This document shows, in pieces, positions 6,108 through 13,013 of a DNA stretch of 33,160 bases. A program made the position numbers and the translations under genes. The notes below the pieces were generated by a model, which saw only the letters and a list, made by a program, of their open reading frames with translations, did not search any database and was not told the DNA's origin. Positions within the stretch are counted from its first letter, which is position 1, and each line of letters starts with the position of its first letter. Source of the DNA: JAHJSY01 sp964557155 (GTDB lineage: Bacteria > Patescibacteriota > Minisyncoccia > Minisyncoccales > GWA2-38-27); contig CAZKZC010000002.1 of assembly GCA_964557155.1 (NCBI GenBank), positions 1 to 33,160 of the forward strand, read 5' to 3'.

Positions 6108-7166
6108 ATGAAAGATTTAGAATTTCCATTATTTAAGACAAAAATAGAAGGTTCTCCAAAGTTTGATTTGACTGATTTTGATCAACGCAAAGAGTACTTT
6201 GAATTAAAAGCTGGAGACGAAATTAAGAAAATTAAAGAATATTTAAATGGAGGGAATACTTTTATTGCCTACTTCTTAGGCAAGAAGAATTCTGGAAAAG
6301 GAACCTATGCTAAAATGTTTAGAGAGATCTTTGGTAAAGAGAATATAGCTCATCTTTCTATTGGAGACATGATAAGAGAAATAGATAAGGAGTTACAAGA
6401 TCCAGAACAGAAGAAAGAATTAGTGGCCTTTTTAGAAAAGAATTATAGGGGGTTTATCTCTTTAGAAGATATACTTGCTTCTTTGGAAAATAGAAGTACT
6501 TCTAAACTCTTACCTTCTGAATTAATTTTGGTTTTGGCAAAGAGAGAAATATCTCGCTTAGGCAAGAAGTCCATCTTTATAGATGGCTTTCCAAGGGAAT
6601 TAGATCAAGTTTCTTATTCTTTATTCTTTAGAGATTTGGTAGACTATCGTCAAGATCCAGATGTTATGATTCTGATAGATATTCCAGAGCCAGTTATTAA
6701 CGCAAGAATAAAACATCGAGTTATTTGTCCTTTGTGTAATACTTCAAGAAGTTTAAAACTTTTAACAACTCAAAAAGTAGAACATGAGGATGGGAAGTTT
6801 CACTTAATTTGTGATAACTCTGATTGCACGGGTGCAAGAATGGTCCCAAAAGAAGGAGACGAAAAGGGGATAGAGCCAATTAAGGATAGATTAGCTTTAG
6901 ATGAGGTGCTTATCAAAAGGGCCTTTTCGCTTTATGGAATTCCTAAGGTGTTATTAAGAAACTCTGTTCCTATTGATAAAGCAGAAGAATATCTTAATGA
7001 TTATGAGATAACGCCAGAGTTTGATTACGTTTGGACATCCGACGTCCAAACAGTTCAGAAGCCATGGCAAGTAGTTGATGATAATAATCAACCATCATAT
7101 AGCTTGATGCCACCTCCAGTTGTTGTTTCTTTGATAAAACAATTAGTAGAAGCTCTCGGGATTTAA
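6108..7166 (+). CDS. Large adenylate-kinase-like nucleotide kinase
   Basis: A 352-residue protein from ATG 6108. This start is preferred over 6066, which would overlap the hydrolase gene by 26 nt and add a non-conserved head. Domains: an N-terminal extension (about 1-50), the P-loop LGKKNSGKGT (57-66), LSIGDMIR, the NMP-binding signature IDGFPRE (158-164), and a LID with cysteines 207, 210, 235 and 240 that probably bind zinc. The C-terminal 60 residues are an unusual tail. The reaction is presumably phosphate transfer from ATP to a nucleoside monophosphate. At about 350 residues it is much longer than classical Adk (about 215), and a second, normal-sized kinase lies at 24898. It is not clear which is the housekeeping enzyme. 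Confidence 0.8.
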   Translation: MKDLEFPLFKTKIEGSPKFDLTDFDQRKEYFELKAGDEIKKIKEYLNGGNTFIAYFLGKKNSGKGTYAKMFREIFGKENIAHLSIGDMIREIDKELQDPEQKKELVAFLEKNYRGFISLEDILASLENRSTSKLLPSELILVLAKREISRLGKKSIFIDGFPRELDQVSYSLFFRDLVDYRQDPDVMILIDIPEPVINARIKHRVICPLCNTSRSLKLLTTQKVEHEDGKFHLICDNSDCTGARMVPKEGDEKGIEPIKDRLALDEVLIKRAFSLYGIPKVLLRNSVPIDKAEEYLNDYEITPEFDYVWTSDVQTVQKPWQVVDDNNQPSYSLMPPPVVVSLIKQLVEALGI

Positions 7167-7169
7167 ATC

Positions 7170-7197
7170 TTGACTTTTTCGCAAAAATAATTACAAT
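7170..7197 (+). promoter_or_regulatory. Promoter of the secreted TPR gene
   Basis: TTGACT (7170-7175), 16-nt spacer, TACAAT (7192-7197). The predicted leader to the ATG at 7318 is long, about 114 nt, and contains very short ATG-stop pairs. Confidence 0.6.
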
Positions 7198-7317
7198 GAG
7201 TATTATGTAAATTGTCAATTAAATAAAGAAGGATCTTGTGAAAGGAAGCTAATGGAATAATGATTGTTGTTTAGAGTAAGCTTTTTAGAATTAATTGAAA
7301 AAAGAAAGGTAACAGAA

Positions 7318-8304
7318 ATGAGAACAAAAAAAACAACCTTGATGTTTGCCATTGCCGTTCTGATGGCACTAACCACAAATGTTTTCGCTGAAAGTACGAT
7401 AATCGTACGTGCAGAACTAATCCAAGAAGAGGTTATGAGTTTGGGTTACTCAGAAGAAATTGCTCACGGCTTTGTTCTTATGGCTAGCCAATGGAAGGGT
7501 GCCAAAAGCCCACCGGACGCAAATAGTCCATCGGAAATAACTGCAATTTCCTTGCACGGCGTGATCTCAAACAATGTTTTACCCAAAAAGGATCATTTCG
7601 GTCTAGCCAAAATTGTCGAAACGGGCAAAGCCAACTGTTTGGGCTATGCACAGATTTTTTACATTTTAGGCAGATCCATTGGCCTGAAGGTTTGGGTTAT
7701 AAGTTTTTCGTCGGAAAATATCGGAAATGTTGTCGAATTATCTGACAACAAGTTTCTGATAATGATTTCAAGAGAAAAAGATTGTCCCAGCAAGTATTTT
7801 ATTGTAAATGGAAGCATGGCAGATATTAAAAGTGATTTTCGTGTTTTCAACAAAAAAGAATTGGTTAGTCTAATCCAATTTTGTCAGGGGACACTTTTTT
7901 ATCTGTCGGGTAACACGACGGAATCAATTGGGCATTTCAACAGGGCTATTGAGTTGGATCCGAATAATGTCCCAGCTCTCAATAACCGGGCTGGTGCTCG
8001 TTTAATATTGCAAGAGCATATTGGGGCTATGCTCGATCTCAATAAAGCCATTAGCCTGGATCCGAATTATGCTAACGCATACCAAAATCGTGCAAACACT
8101 TATTTGGATTTGAAACGATATTCGGAAGCGATCGCAGATTATAACAAAATTATCAGCTTCAAACCAGACTTTGCCAAAGCGTATCTCGGTCGCTCAGTCG
8201 CTTATTCGTTCTTAGGTCAAAAGAAAAAGGCGGAAGCCGACTACAAAAAAGCAATCGAGTTGAACCCAAAGCTTACTAGGGTTCAGCTTAACGCCAAGAT
8301 CTAA
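7318..8304 (+). CDS. Secreted transglutaminase-like protein with TPR repeats
   Basis: A 328-residue protein. ATG 7318 is chosen because it follows a GAAAGG Shine-Dalgarno sequence and yields a clean signal peptide ending NVFA (cleavage after about residue 24). Residues 30-175 look like a transglutaminase/SirB1-type cysteine fold around GKANCLGYAQ (Cys107). The usual catalytic His region reads NIGNVVELSD, so the His may be missing and activity is doubtful. Residues about 190-325 are four TPR units (AIELDPNN, AISLDPNY, IISFKPDF, AIELNPK). It is exported and probably a protein-interaction module. Codon use (CTG, CGT, CCG, GCC) is unlike the TTA/AGA-rich neighbours, which suggests acquisition from another lineage. 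It is bracketed by its own promoter and terminator. Confidence 0.75.
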   Translation: MRTKKTTLMFAIAVLMALTTNVFAESTIIVRAELIQEEVMSLGYSEEIAHGFVLMASQWKGAKSPPDANSPSEITAISLHGVISNNVLPKKDHFGLAKIVETGKANCLGYAQIFYILGRSIGLKVWVISFSSENIGNVVELSDNKFLIMISREKDCPSKYFIVNGSMADIKSDFRVFNKKELVSLIQFCQGTLFYLSGNTTESIGHFNRAIELDPNNVPALNNRAGARLILQEHIGAMLDLNKAISLDPNYANAYQNRANTYLDLKRYSEAIADYNKIISFKPDFAKAYLGRSVAYSFLGQKKKAEADYKKAIELNPKLTRVQLNAKI

Positions 8305-8322
8305 TGTCAACAAATCAACAAA

Positions 8323-8359
8323 CCGGATTTATCCATTAAGGATAAATCCGGCTTTTCTT
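8323..8359 (+). terminator. Strong terminator of the TPR gene
   Basis: A perfect 12-bp stem (8323-8334 with 8340-8351, loop attaa) followed by CTTTTCTTT. Confidence 0.9.
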
Positions 8360-8385
8360 TAAATTGTTCAAGCTACGGAACATAA

Positions 8386-8415
8386 TTGACAGTGGGGTTT
8401 GAAAAATACTATAAT
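8386..8415 (+). promoter_or_regulatory. Consensus promoter of the 6S-like RNA
   Basis: TTGACA (8386-8391), 18-nt spacer, TATAAT (8410-8415). Both boxes are perfect consensus. The predicted start is 8422, the first paired base of the RNA described next. Confidence 0.85.
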
Positions 8416-8421
8416 GAAGAT

Positions 8422-8560
8422 AGCTCTATAAGTATTTATTAAGATTCTGGACTATACATATACAAAGGGAGTTTGATATTTGTATTCACCTTGGTGGATA
8501 CTTGTAAAATCCCACTTAAATTATTCTCCAAGAATCTTCTTAGATATTTATGGAGCTTTA
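8422..8560 (+). ncRNA. Candidate 6S RNA (SsrS-like rod with central bubble)
   Basis: No ORF lies here, but the transcript predicted from the consensus promoter folds into a rod. The closing stem pairs 8422-8450 with 8528-8557 (about 27 pairs, two adjacent mismatches, one bulged A). A large open bubble follows (16 nt at 8451-8466 and 14 nt at 8514-8527), then GGGA...TCCC (8467-8470 with 8510-8513), and a terminal hairpin (8482-8489 with 8494-8501). A closing stem, large central bubble and terminal stem-loop is the established architecture of 6S RNA, which mimics an open promoter and sequesters RNA polymerase. The length, about 139 nt, is short for 6S. The 3' side is T-rich and a terminator follows. 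The identity is inferred from shape, not from sequence match. Confidence 0.6.
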
Positions 8561-8564
8561 TTTT

Positions 8565-8599
8565 AAAACAAAAAAGTGACTCGGTCACCTTTTTGTTTT
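8565..8599. terminator. Bidirectional terminator between the RNA and rpmB
   Basis: 8565-8580 pairs with 8584-8599 (one mismatch, loop tcg), with A and T tracts on both sides, so it can serve the plus-strand RNA and the minus-strand rpmB. Its core GTGAC-TCG-GTCAC recurs in the palindrome inside the gene at 30751. Confidence 0.8.
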
Positions 8600-8603
8600 A
8601 AAA

Positions 8604-8825
8604 TTATTTTCTTTTGGAGAGAGTTTTAATACATTTAGCACAGGCCTTTATTTTTTTGCCAGCGTAGGGTTTGTAAGCCATTCTATTTATATCAACAGGA
8701 ACATAGACCCATTGGAGATTAGGATATTTTCTTCGCTTAATGGTTGGATTATATTTACCTCTAAGCTTTACTCTATGCCAAACCATCATAGACGACTTTT
8801 CGCAAATTGTACATTTCTTTGTCAT
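8604..8825 (-). CDS. rpmB: 50S ribosomal protein L28
   Basis: A 73-residue basic protein. It starts MTKKCTICEKSS, has NPTIKRRKYPNLQWV in the middle and ends with a cysteine pair (CAKC) before KTLSK, matching bL28 with paired cysteines for zinc. bL28 sits in the large subunit near the E site. The gene stands alone on the minus strand, divergent from the M50 gene, with its own promoter and a shared terminator. Confidence 0.9.
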   Translation of the reverse strand: MTKKCTICEKSSMMVWHRVKLRGKYNPTIKRRKYPNLQWVYVPVDINRMAYKPYAGKKIKACAKCIKTLSKRK

Positions 8826-8834
8826 AGTGCTTCT

Positions 8835-8863
8835 ATTCTAGCATAACTTTAAATTTTATTCAA
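8835..8863 (-). promoter_or_regulatory. rpmB promoter
   Basis: On the minus strand: TTGAAT (8863-8858), 17-nt spacer, then TGC-TAGAAT (-10 at 8840-8835). The start point is expected about three bases before the ATG at 8825. It interleaves with the divergent promoter of the M50 gene. Confidence 0.65.
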
Positions 8864-8867
8864 GTTA

Positions 8868-8876
8868 TGTTATATT
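8868..8876 (+). promoter_or_regulatory. Extended -10 promoter of the M50 gene, leaderless
   Basis: TGTTATATT with the -10 box at 8871-8876. The start is expected at 8883-8884, where the ATG begins. Confidence 0.6.
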
Positions 8877-8883
8877 AAAACAT

Positions 8884-9537
8884 ATGGACTTTATTTTTCT
8901 TATTGTTATTTTAATATTTTCTGTTATTATCCATGAGATTGCTCATGGAGGTGTTGCCTATTATCTGGGAGATCCAACAGCCAAATATGCTGGTCGTCTT
9001 ACTTTAAATCCATTAAAACATTTAGATCCAATTGGTTCTATTTTATTGCCAACCCTCTTAGTCATCTTTAAAAGTCCTATTTTATTTGGATATGCAAAAC
9101 CGGTTCCGATCAATCCCTATAATTTTAGAGATCAAAAATATGGTTCTTTGAAAGTTGCTCTAGCGGGTCCATTATCTAATTTATCAGTAGCCTTAATTTT
9201 TGGCTTGGCCCTGAGATTTATTTCTGCTATTTATTTAATCCCAGGCCTTTCAATGATGTTTGCTGGTATAGTATATATAAATGTGTTGCTTGCGATATTT
9301 AATTTAATACCAATTCCACCACTAGATGGCTCGCATATATTGATTGATCTTTTACCACGTTTTTCTTCACAAATAAAATTATTTTTTCAACAGTATAGAA
9401 TGATTCTTTTCTTTGCTTTACTCTATCTTCTTATGATGGGTATAATTCCGTTAATGCAAGTAATCTTATTTGTTTATAGGATTATAGCCGGATTGGAGGC
9501 ATTTACTCCATTAGCTCAATTTTTTCAAATCCTTTAA
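8884..9537 (+). CDS. Site-2-protease-type M50 metalloprotease
   Basis: A 217-residue multi-pass membrane protein. Zinc ligands are HEIAH (residues 17-21, in the first membrane helix) and Asp148 in PIPPLDG. The segment GYAKPVPINP-x(2)-FR is typical of the short Rv-type M50B proteases with no PDZ domain. Such enzymes cut membrane-embedded substrates such as anti-sigma factors; the substrate here cannot be inferred. There are about six hydrophobic helices. The predicted mRNA is leaderless and a bidirectional terminator overlaps the end of the gene. Confidence 0.9.
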   Translation: MDFIFLIVILIFSVIIHEIAHGGVAYYLGDPTAKYAGRLTLNPLKHLDPIGSILLPTLLVIFKSPILFGYAKPVPINPYNFRDQKYGSLKVALAGPLSNLSVALIFGLALRFISAIYLIPGLSMMFAGIVYINVLLAIFNLIPIPPLDGSHILIDLLPRFSSQIKLFFQQYRMILFFALLYLLMMGIIPLMQVILFVYRIIAGLEAFTPLAQFFQIL

Positions 9538-9539
9538 AA

Positions 9540-9570
9540 CAAAAAACTTCGTGAGTAACGAAGTTTTTTG
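9540..9570. terminator. Bidirectional terminator between M50 gene and tRNA
   Basis: A 13-bp stem (9540-9552 with 9558-9570, loop gagta) flanked by A and T runs on either side. It serves the plus-strand M50 gene and the minus-strand tRNA. Confidence 0.85.
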
Positions 9571-9573
9571 TTG

Positions 9574-9646
9574 TGGACCCGGCGGGAGTCGAACCCGCTT
9601 GGTCGCGTGTCAACGGCGACTTGTTAACCACATACAACACGGGCCC
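9574..9646 (-). tRNA. tRNA of unresolved isotype with odd anticodon arm
   Basis: On the minus strand the 73 nt fold as a tRNA: acceptor GGGCCCG/CGGGTCC, TG at 8-9, D arm TTGT/ACAA with a GTGGTTA loop, T arm GCGGG-TTCGACT-CCCGC, discriminator A, no encoded CCA. The anticodon arm does not fit normally. GTCGC/GCGAC would close a 9-nt loop, while a 7-nt loop needs a C-C mismatch and gives UGA, which does not suit a short-variable-arm tRNA. GAC (Val) or GUU (Asn) are the other candidates. The acceptor carries G3-U70 with A73, the main identity elements for alanine charging, but no alanine anticodon is visible. Confidence 0.7.
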
Positions 9647-9670
9647 AGGCCCACATATTTATTTTACAAC

Positions 9671-9702
9671 AAAAAAGGACTTCCCGAAAGAAGTTCTTTT
9701 TT
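9671..9702. terminator. Hairpin between the minus-strand promoter and the tRNA
   Basis: A-run plus GGACTT (9671-9682) pairs with AAGTTC plus T-run (9691-9702). It can act in both directions and lies inside the predicted tRNA transcript leader, where it might attenuate transcription. Confidence 0.65.
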
Positions 9703-9752
9703 GTGACACGCAACACAGCCCGTAGTGTACGAACTATCGCCGTATTACTTTC

Positions 9753-9780
9753 ATTATATCAAACCAAGTTCCTTTGTCAA
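9753..9780 (-). promoter_or_regulatory. Consensus promoter facing the tRNA
   Basis: Minus strand: TTGACA (9780-9775), 16-nt spacer, TGA-TATAAT (-10 at 9758-9753). Start expected near 9746, giving about 100 nt of leader before the tRNA. Confidence 0.75.
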
Positions 9781-9801
9781 GCCGTCAAGGAACCTGTGAT
9801 G

Positions 9802-9830
9802 TTGACATTGTGTTTGATTTTTGTTAAACT
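9802..9830 (+). promoter_or_regulatory. Promoter of the rpsL-rpsG-fusA operon
   Basis: TTGACA (9802-9807), 17-nt spacer ending TGT, TAAACT (9825-9830). The -10 region TTTTGTTAAACTT is the same as in the infA promoter at 32064-32092. Confidence 0.75.
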
Positions 9831-9865
9831 TCTTAATAAGCATTTCATATGCTAACTTTTTAATT

Positions 9866-10279
9866 ATGCCAACGATACATCAACTAGTAAAACATAAAAG
9901 AGTAAGCAAAAAAAAGAAAAGCAAAACACCTGCTTTGACTTTTAGTTTTAATGTTTTAAAGAATAGACCTAAGAGATATGACTCTCCTTTTAAGAGAGGT
10001 GTTTGCCTTAGGGTTTTTACAGTTACTCCTAAAAAACCTAACTCTGCTTTAAGAAAAGTAGCCAGAGTTAGATTAACTAATGGAATGGAAGTATCGGCCT
10101 ATATCCCTGGAGAAGGGCATAATCTTCAAGAGCATTCAGTTATTATGATAAGAGGTGGAAGAGTAAGAGATTTGCCAGGAGTAAGATACCATGTTGTTAG
10201 GGGGGTTTTAGATACCGGAGGGGTTGAAGGCAGGAAACAAGGTAGAAGCAAATATGGAACTAAAAAAGAAAAGAAATAA
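9866..10279 (+). CDS. rpsL: 30S ribosomal protein S12
   Basis: 137 residues from ATG 9866. The upstream in-frame ATG at 9821 lies within the promoter and adds non-homologous residues, so it is rejected. The family core MPTIHQLV at the start, TPKKPNSALRK, the PGEGHNLQEHS loop and DLPGVRYH (with the Asp that is methylthiolated in many bacteria) are all present. uS12 shapes the decoding centre. First gene of the operon with rpsG (3-nt spacer) and fusA. Confidence 0.97.
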   Translation: MPTIHQLVKHKRVSKKKKSKTPALTFSFNVLKNRPKRYDSPFKRGVCLRVFTVTPKKPNSALRKVARVRLTNGMEVSAYIPGEGHNLQEHSVIMIRGGRVRDLPGVRYHVVRGVLDTGGVEGRKQGRSKYGTKKEKK

Positions 10280-10281
10280 TT

Positions 10282-10743
10282 ATGAAAAGTTTTAAGAAAC
10301 ACCCAGTATTGCCCGATCCATTATATAATAACGAAACAGTTTCCAAGTTTATTAATCAGATTATGAGAGAGGGCAAGAAAACAATAGCCAGAAAGATTGT
10401 TTATGGTGCTTTTGAGATTATGAAAGAAAAGACAAAGAAAGATCCTTTAGAGGTTTTTGAAACAGCTTTAGAGAATGCTTCACCTAGAATTGAGGTAAAA
10501 TCAAAAAGAGTTGGAGGAGCCACTTATCAGGTTCCAATTGAAGTAAAAGGGAACAGAAAGATGGCTTTAGCAATGAGATGGATTCTTTTAGGAGCTAAAG
10601 CTAAAAAAGGAAAAGCAATGAGAGAAAAGTTGGCCGATGAGTTAATGGACGCTGCTAACGATACTGGTTGGGCTATTAAGAAGAAATCAGATACTCATCG
10701 CATGGCCGAAGCCAACCGAGCTTTCGCCCACTTTGCTTGGTAG
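10282..10743 (+). CDS. rpsG: 30S ribosomal protein S7
   Basis: 153 residues, standard length. The motifs DPLYNNETVSKFINQIM, ENASPRIEVKS and RVGGATYQVPIEV are those of uS7, which nucleates assembly of the 30S head and lines the E site. It starts after AATAATT without a Shine-Dalgarno sequence, 2 nt after the rpsL stop. Confidence 0.97.
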   Translation: MKSFKKHPVLPDPLYNNETVSKFINQIMREGKKTIARKIVYGAFEIMKEKTKKDPLEVFETALENASPRIEVKSKRVGGATYQVPIEVKGNRKMALAMRWILLGAKAKKGKAMREKLADELMDAANDTGWAIKKKSDTHRMAEANRAFAHFAW

Positions 10744-10754
10744 CTTAAAATATT

Positions 10755-12863
10755 ATGCCTAGAGAATATCCAATTGAAAAAACAAGAGATATTGGGATTA
10801 TTGCCCATATTGATGCTGGAAAAACAACAGTTTCCGAGCGTGTTTTATTTTATACCGGAATTTCTCATAAGATTGGTGAGGTCCATGACGGAGGAGCTAT
10901 TATGGACTGGATGGAACAAGAAAGAGAAAGAGGTATTACTATTACTTCTGCGGCAACAACTTGTTTTTGGACACCGAGTCAGTTTAATGGAGATAAAGTC
11001 AAAGAACATAGAATTAATATTATTGATACTCCAGGTCATATTGACTTTACGGCTGAAGTTCAAAGATCTTTAAGGGTTTTAGATGGAGCGGTTGTTGTTT
11101 TTGACGGTGTGGCTGGCGTAGAACCACAATCAGAAACTGTTTGGCGTCAAGCCGATAAGTTTAAAGTTCCAAGAATTTGCTTTATTAATAAACTAGATAG
11201 AACTGGAGCTAGTTTCGAAAAGAGCTTTCAATCAATATTAGATAAGCTTACGCCCGATGCTATTGCTATGCAGTTGCCTATTGGTTTAGAACAAGAACAT
11301 AAGGGGGTCGTCGATTTATTGAAAATGAAAGCCATTATGTTTGATGGTGATTTCGGTCAAATTATCAGAGAAGAGGAAATTCCAGAGAATATGAAAGAGG
11401 ATGCTAAAAAGTGGAGAAATAAAATGATTGAAAAGATTGTTGCTGAAGACGATTCAACAATGGAGAAATATTTAGGTGGAGAAGAAGTTCCAATAGAAAA
11501 GTTAAAAGAAGTTTTAAGAAAAGCGGTTATTGATTATAAGCTGATACCAGTATTTTGTGGTTCTGCTCTTAAGAATAAAGGGGTTCAACCAATGTTAGAT
11601 GCTGTTTGTGATTATCTTCCAAGCCCTATTGATATGCCAGCTATTAAAGGAATTAATCCAAAAACAGGAGAAGAAACCGAAGAAAGGAGAGCCGATGATA
11701 GCGAAAAGTTTTCAGCTTTAGCTTTTAAGGTTGCTACAGATCCTTTCGTTGGAGCTCTTACTTATTTCAGAGTTTATTCTGGAACCTTGATTTCTGGTTC
11801 TTATCTTTTGAACTCGAGAACAGGCGATAAAGAAAGAATTGGCCGTATTTTAAGAATGCATTCAGCTGAAAGAGAAGAGGTGAAAGAGGTTTACACTGGA
11901 GATATTGCTGCCACAGTCGGTCTTAAAAATACTAGAACAGGAGATACTTTATGTGACGAAACAGCATCAGTTATTCTTGAGCAAATTACTTTTCCAGAAC
12001 CAGTTATCGGTATTAGAATTGAGCCGAAATCAAAAGCCGATCAAGAAAAAATGGGCTTGGCTCTCAAAAGGTTATCAGAAGAAGATCCTACTTTTAGAAT
12101 TAAGAGCGATATAGAAACAGGTGAAACTATTATCTCAGGAATGGGCGAGCTTCATTTAGAGGTTCTAGTTGATAGAATGAAAAGAGAGTTTAAAGTAGAG
12201 GCCTCTGTTGGCCGTCCTCAAGTTGCCTATAAAGAAACTATTAAAGAAGAAGCCCAAGCAGAAGGTAAGTTTATTAAACAATCGGGTGGTCGAGGCCAGT
12301 ATGGTCATGTAATGTTAAAAGTTAAACCCTTAGAGAGAGGTAAGGGTTTTGTTTTTAACGATGAAATTAAGGGAGGATCTATTCCTAAGGAATATATTCC
12401 GGCTGTTGAAAAAGGCATTAAAGAGGCGATGAGTAAAGGTGTTGTTGCTGGATATTTAATGATGGATATTGAAGTAACTCTCTATGATGGATCTTTTCAC
12501 GAAGTTGACTCTTCTGAGAATGCTTTTAAAATTGCGGGTTCTATGGCTTTTCAAGCGGCAGCTAAAAGAGCTAAGGCCATTATATTAGAGCCAATTATGA
12601 AATTAGAAGTTATTATTCCGTCAGATTTCTTTGGAGATGTTATTGGAGATTTATCTTCTAGAAGAGGAAAAATTGGTCAAACAGACGATAGAAATAATTT
12701 AAAGATTATTGATGCTACTATTCCATTGGCTCAAATGTTTGGTTACGCTACCACTTTAAGATCACTAACAGAAGGAAGAGGAAACTTTACTATGGAATTT
12801 GATAAGTATGAAGAAGTCCCTGGAAATATCGCTCAAGAAATTATAGAAGGCAAGCGTAGATAA
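10755..12863 (+). CDS. fusA: Elongation factor G
   Basis: 702 residues, full length. GTPase motifs: AHIDAGKTT (about 17-25), switch II DTPGHIDF and NKLDRTGA. Domain IV carries GGRGQYGHV and domain V EPIMKLEV. EF-G drives translocation and, with RRF, ribosome recycling. No inserts or truncation are seen. It is last in the rpsL operon, 11 nt after rpsG, and is followed within 6 nt by the 73-nt palindromic element that precedes tuf. Confidence 0.97.
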   Translation: MPREYPIEKTRDIGIIAHIDAGKTTVSERVLFYTGISHKIGEVHDGGAIMDWMEQERERGITITSAATTCFWTPSQFNGDKVKEHRINIIDTPGHIDFTAEVQRSLRVLDGAVVVFDGVAGVEPQSETVWRQADKFKVPRICFINKLDRTGASFEKSFQSILDKLTPDAIAMQLPIGLEQEHKGVVDLLKMKAIMFDGDFGQIIREEEIPENMKEDAKKWRNKMIEKIVAEDDSTMEKYLGGEEVPIEKLKEVLRKAVIDYKLIPVFCGSALKNKGVQPMLDAVCDYLPSPIDMPAIKGINPKTGEETEERRADDSEKFSALAFKVATDPFVGALTYFRVYSGTLISGSYLLNSRTGDKERIGRILRMHSAEREEVKEVYTGDIAATVGLKNTRTGDTLCDETASVILEQITFPEPVIGIRIEPKSKADQEKMGLALKRLSEEDPTFRIKSDIETGETIISGMGELHLEVLVDRMKREFKVEASVGRPQVAYKETIKEEAQAEGKFIKQSGGRGQYGHVMLKVKPLERGKGFVFNDEIKGGSIPKEYIPAVEKGIKEAMSKGVVAGYLMMDIEVTLYDGSFHEVDSSENAFKIAGSMAFQAAAKRAKAIILEPIMKLEVIIPSDFFGDVIGDLSSRRGKIGQTDDRNNLKIIDATIPLAQMFGYATTLRSLTEGRGNFTMEFDKYEEVPGNIAQEIIEGKRR

Positions 12864-12868
12864 AAAGT

Positions 12869-12941
12869 GTTGATCCCGTTAGAGATGGTGGTATATTAAG
12901 AATTGGCGAGAAACAACATCAAAATCTCTAACGGGATTGAC
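12869..12941. repeat. 73-nt palindromic element, copy A (fusA-tuf spacer)
   Basis: Arms 12870-12886 and 12924-12940 pair over 17 positions (two G-U) around a 37-nt loop. A related element is at 31996-32068: both start GTTGAYCCCGTTAGARAT, share GCG-N-GAAA in the loop and end in CTAA-ACGGG-x-TTGAC with the same 73-nt length. There is no T run, so it is not an obvious terminator. Its right end provides the -35 box of the tuf promoter. Confidence 0.8.
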
Positions 12942-12965
12942 AAGTTTACTTTAATCGGTTAAGAT
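12937..12965 (+). promoter_or_regulatory. tuf promoter
   Basis: TTGACA (12937-12942), 17-nt spacer, TAAGAT (12960-12965). A further TATAAT at 12972-12977 could be a second -10 box. The -35 overlaps the palindromic element. Confidence 0.65.
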
Positions 12966-13013
12966 ACTAGATATAATAAAAAATAAATAATAACAAACAA
13001 TAATAATAAAATT

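Noticed and set aside
9540..9750. tmRNA on the minus strand, because of the G3-U70 acceptor and T arm
   Set aside because: A D arm and an anticodon-like arm fill the space between the acceptor strands, the length is 73 nt, and no tag ORF is present.
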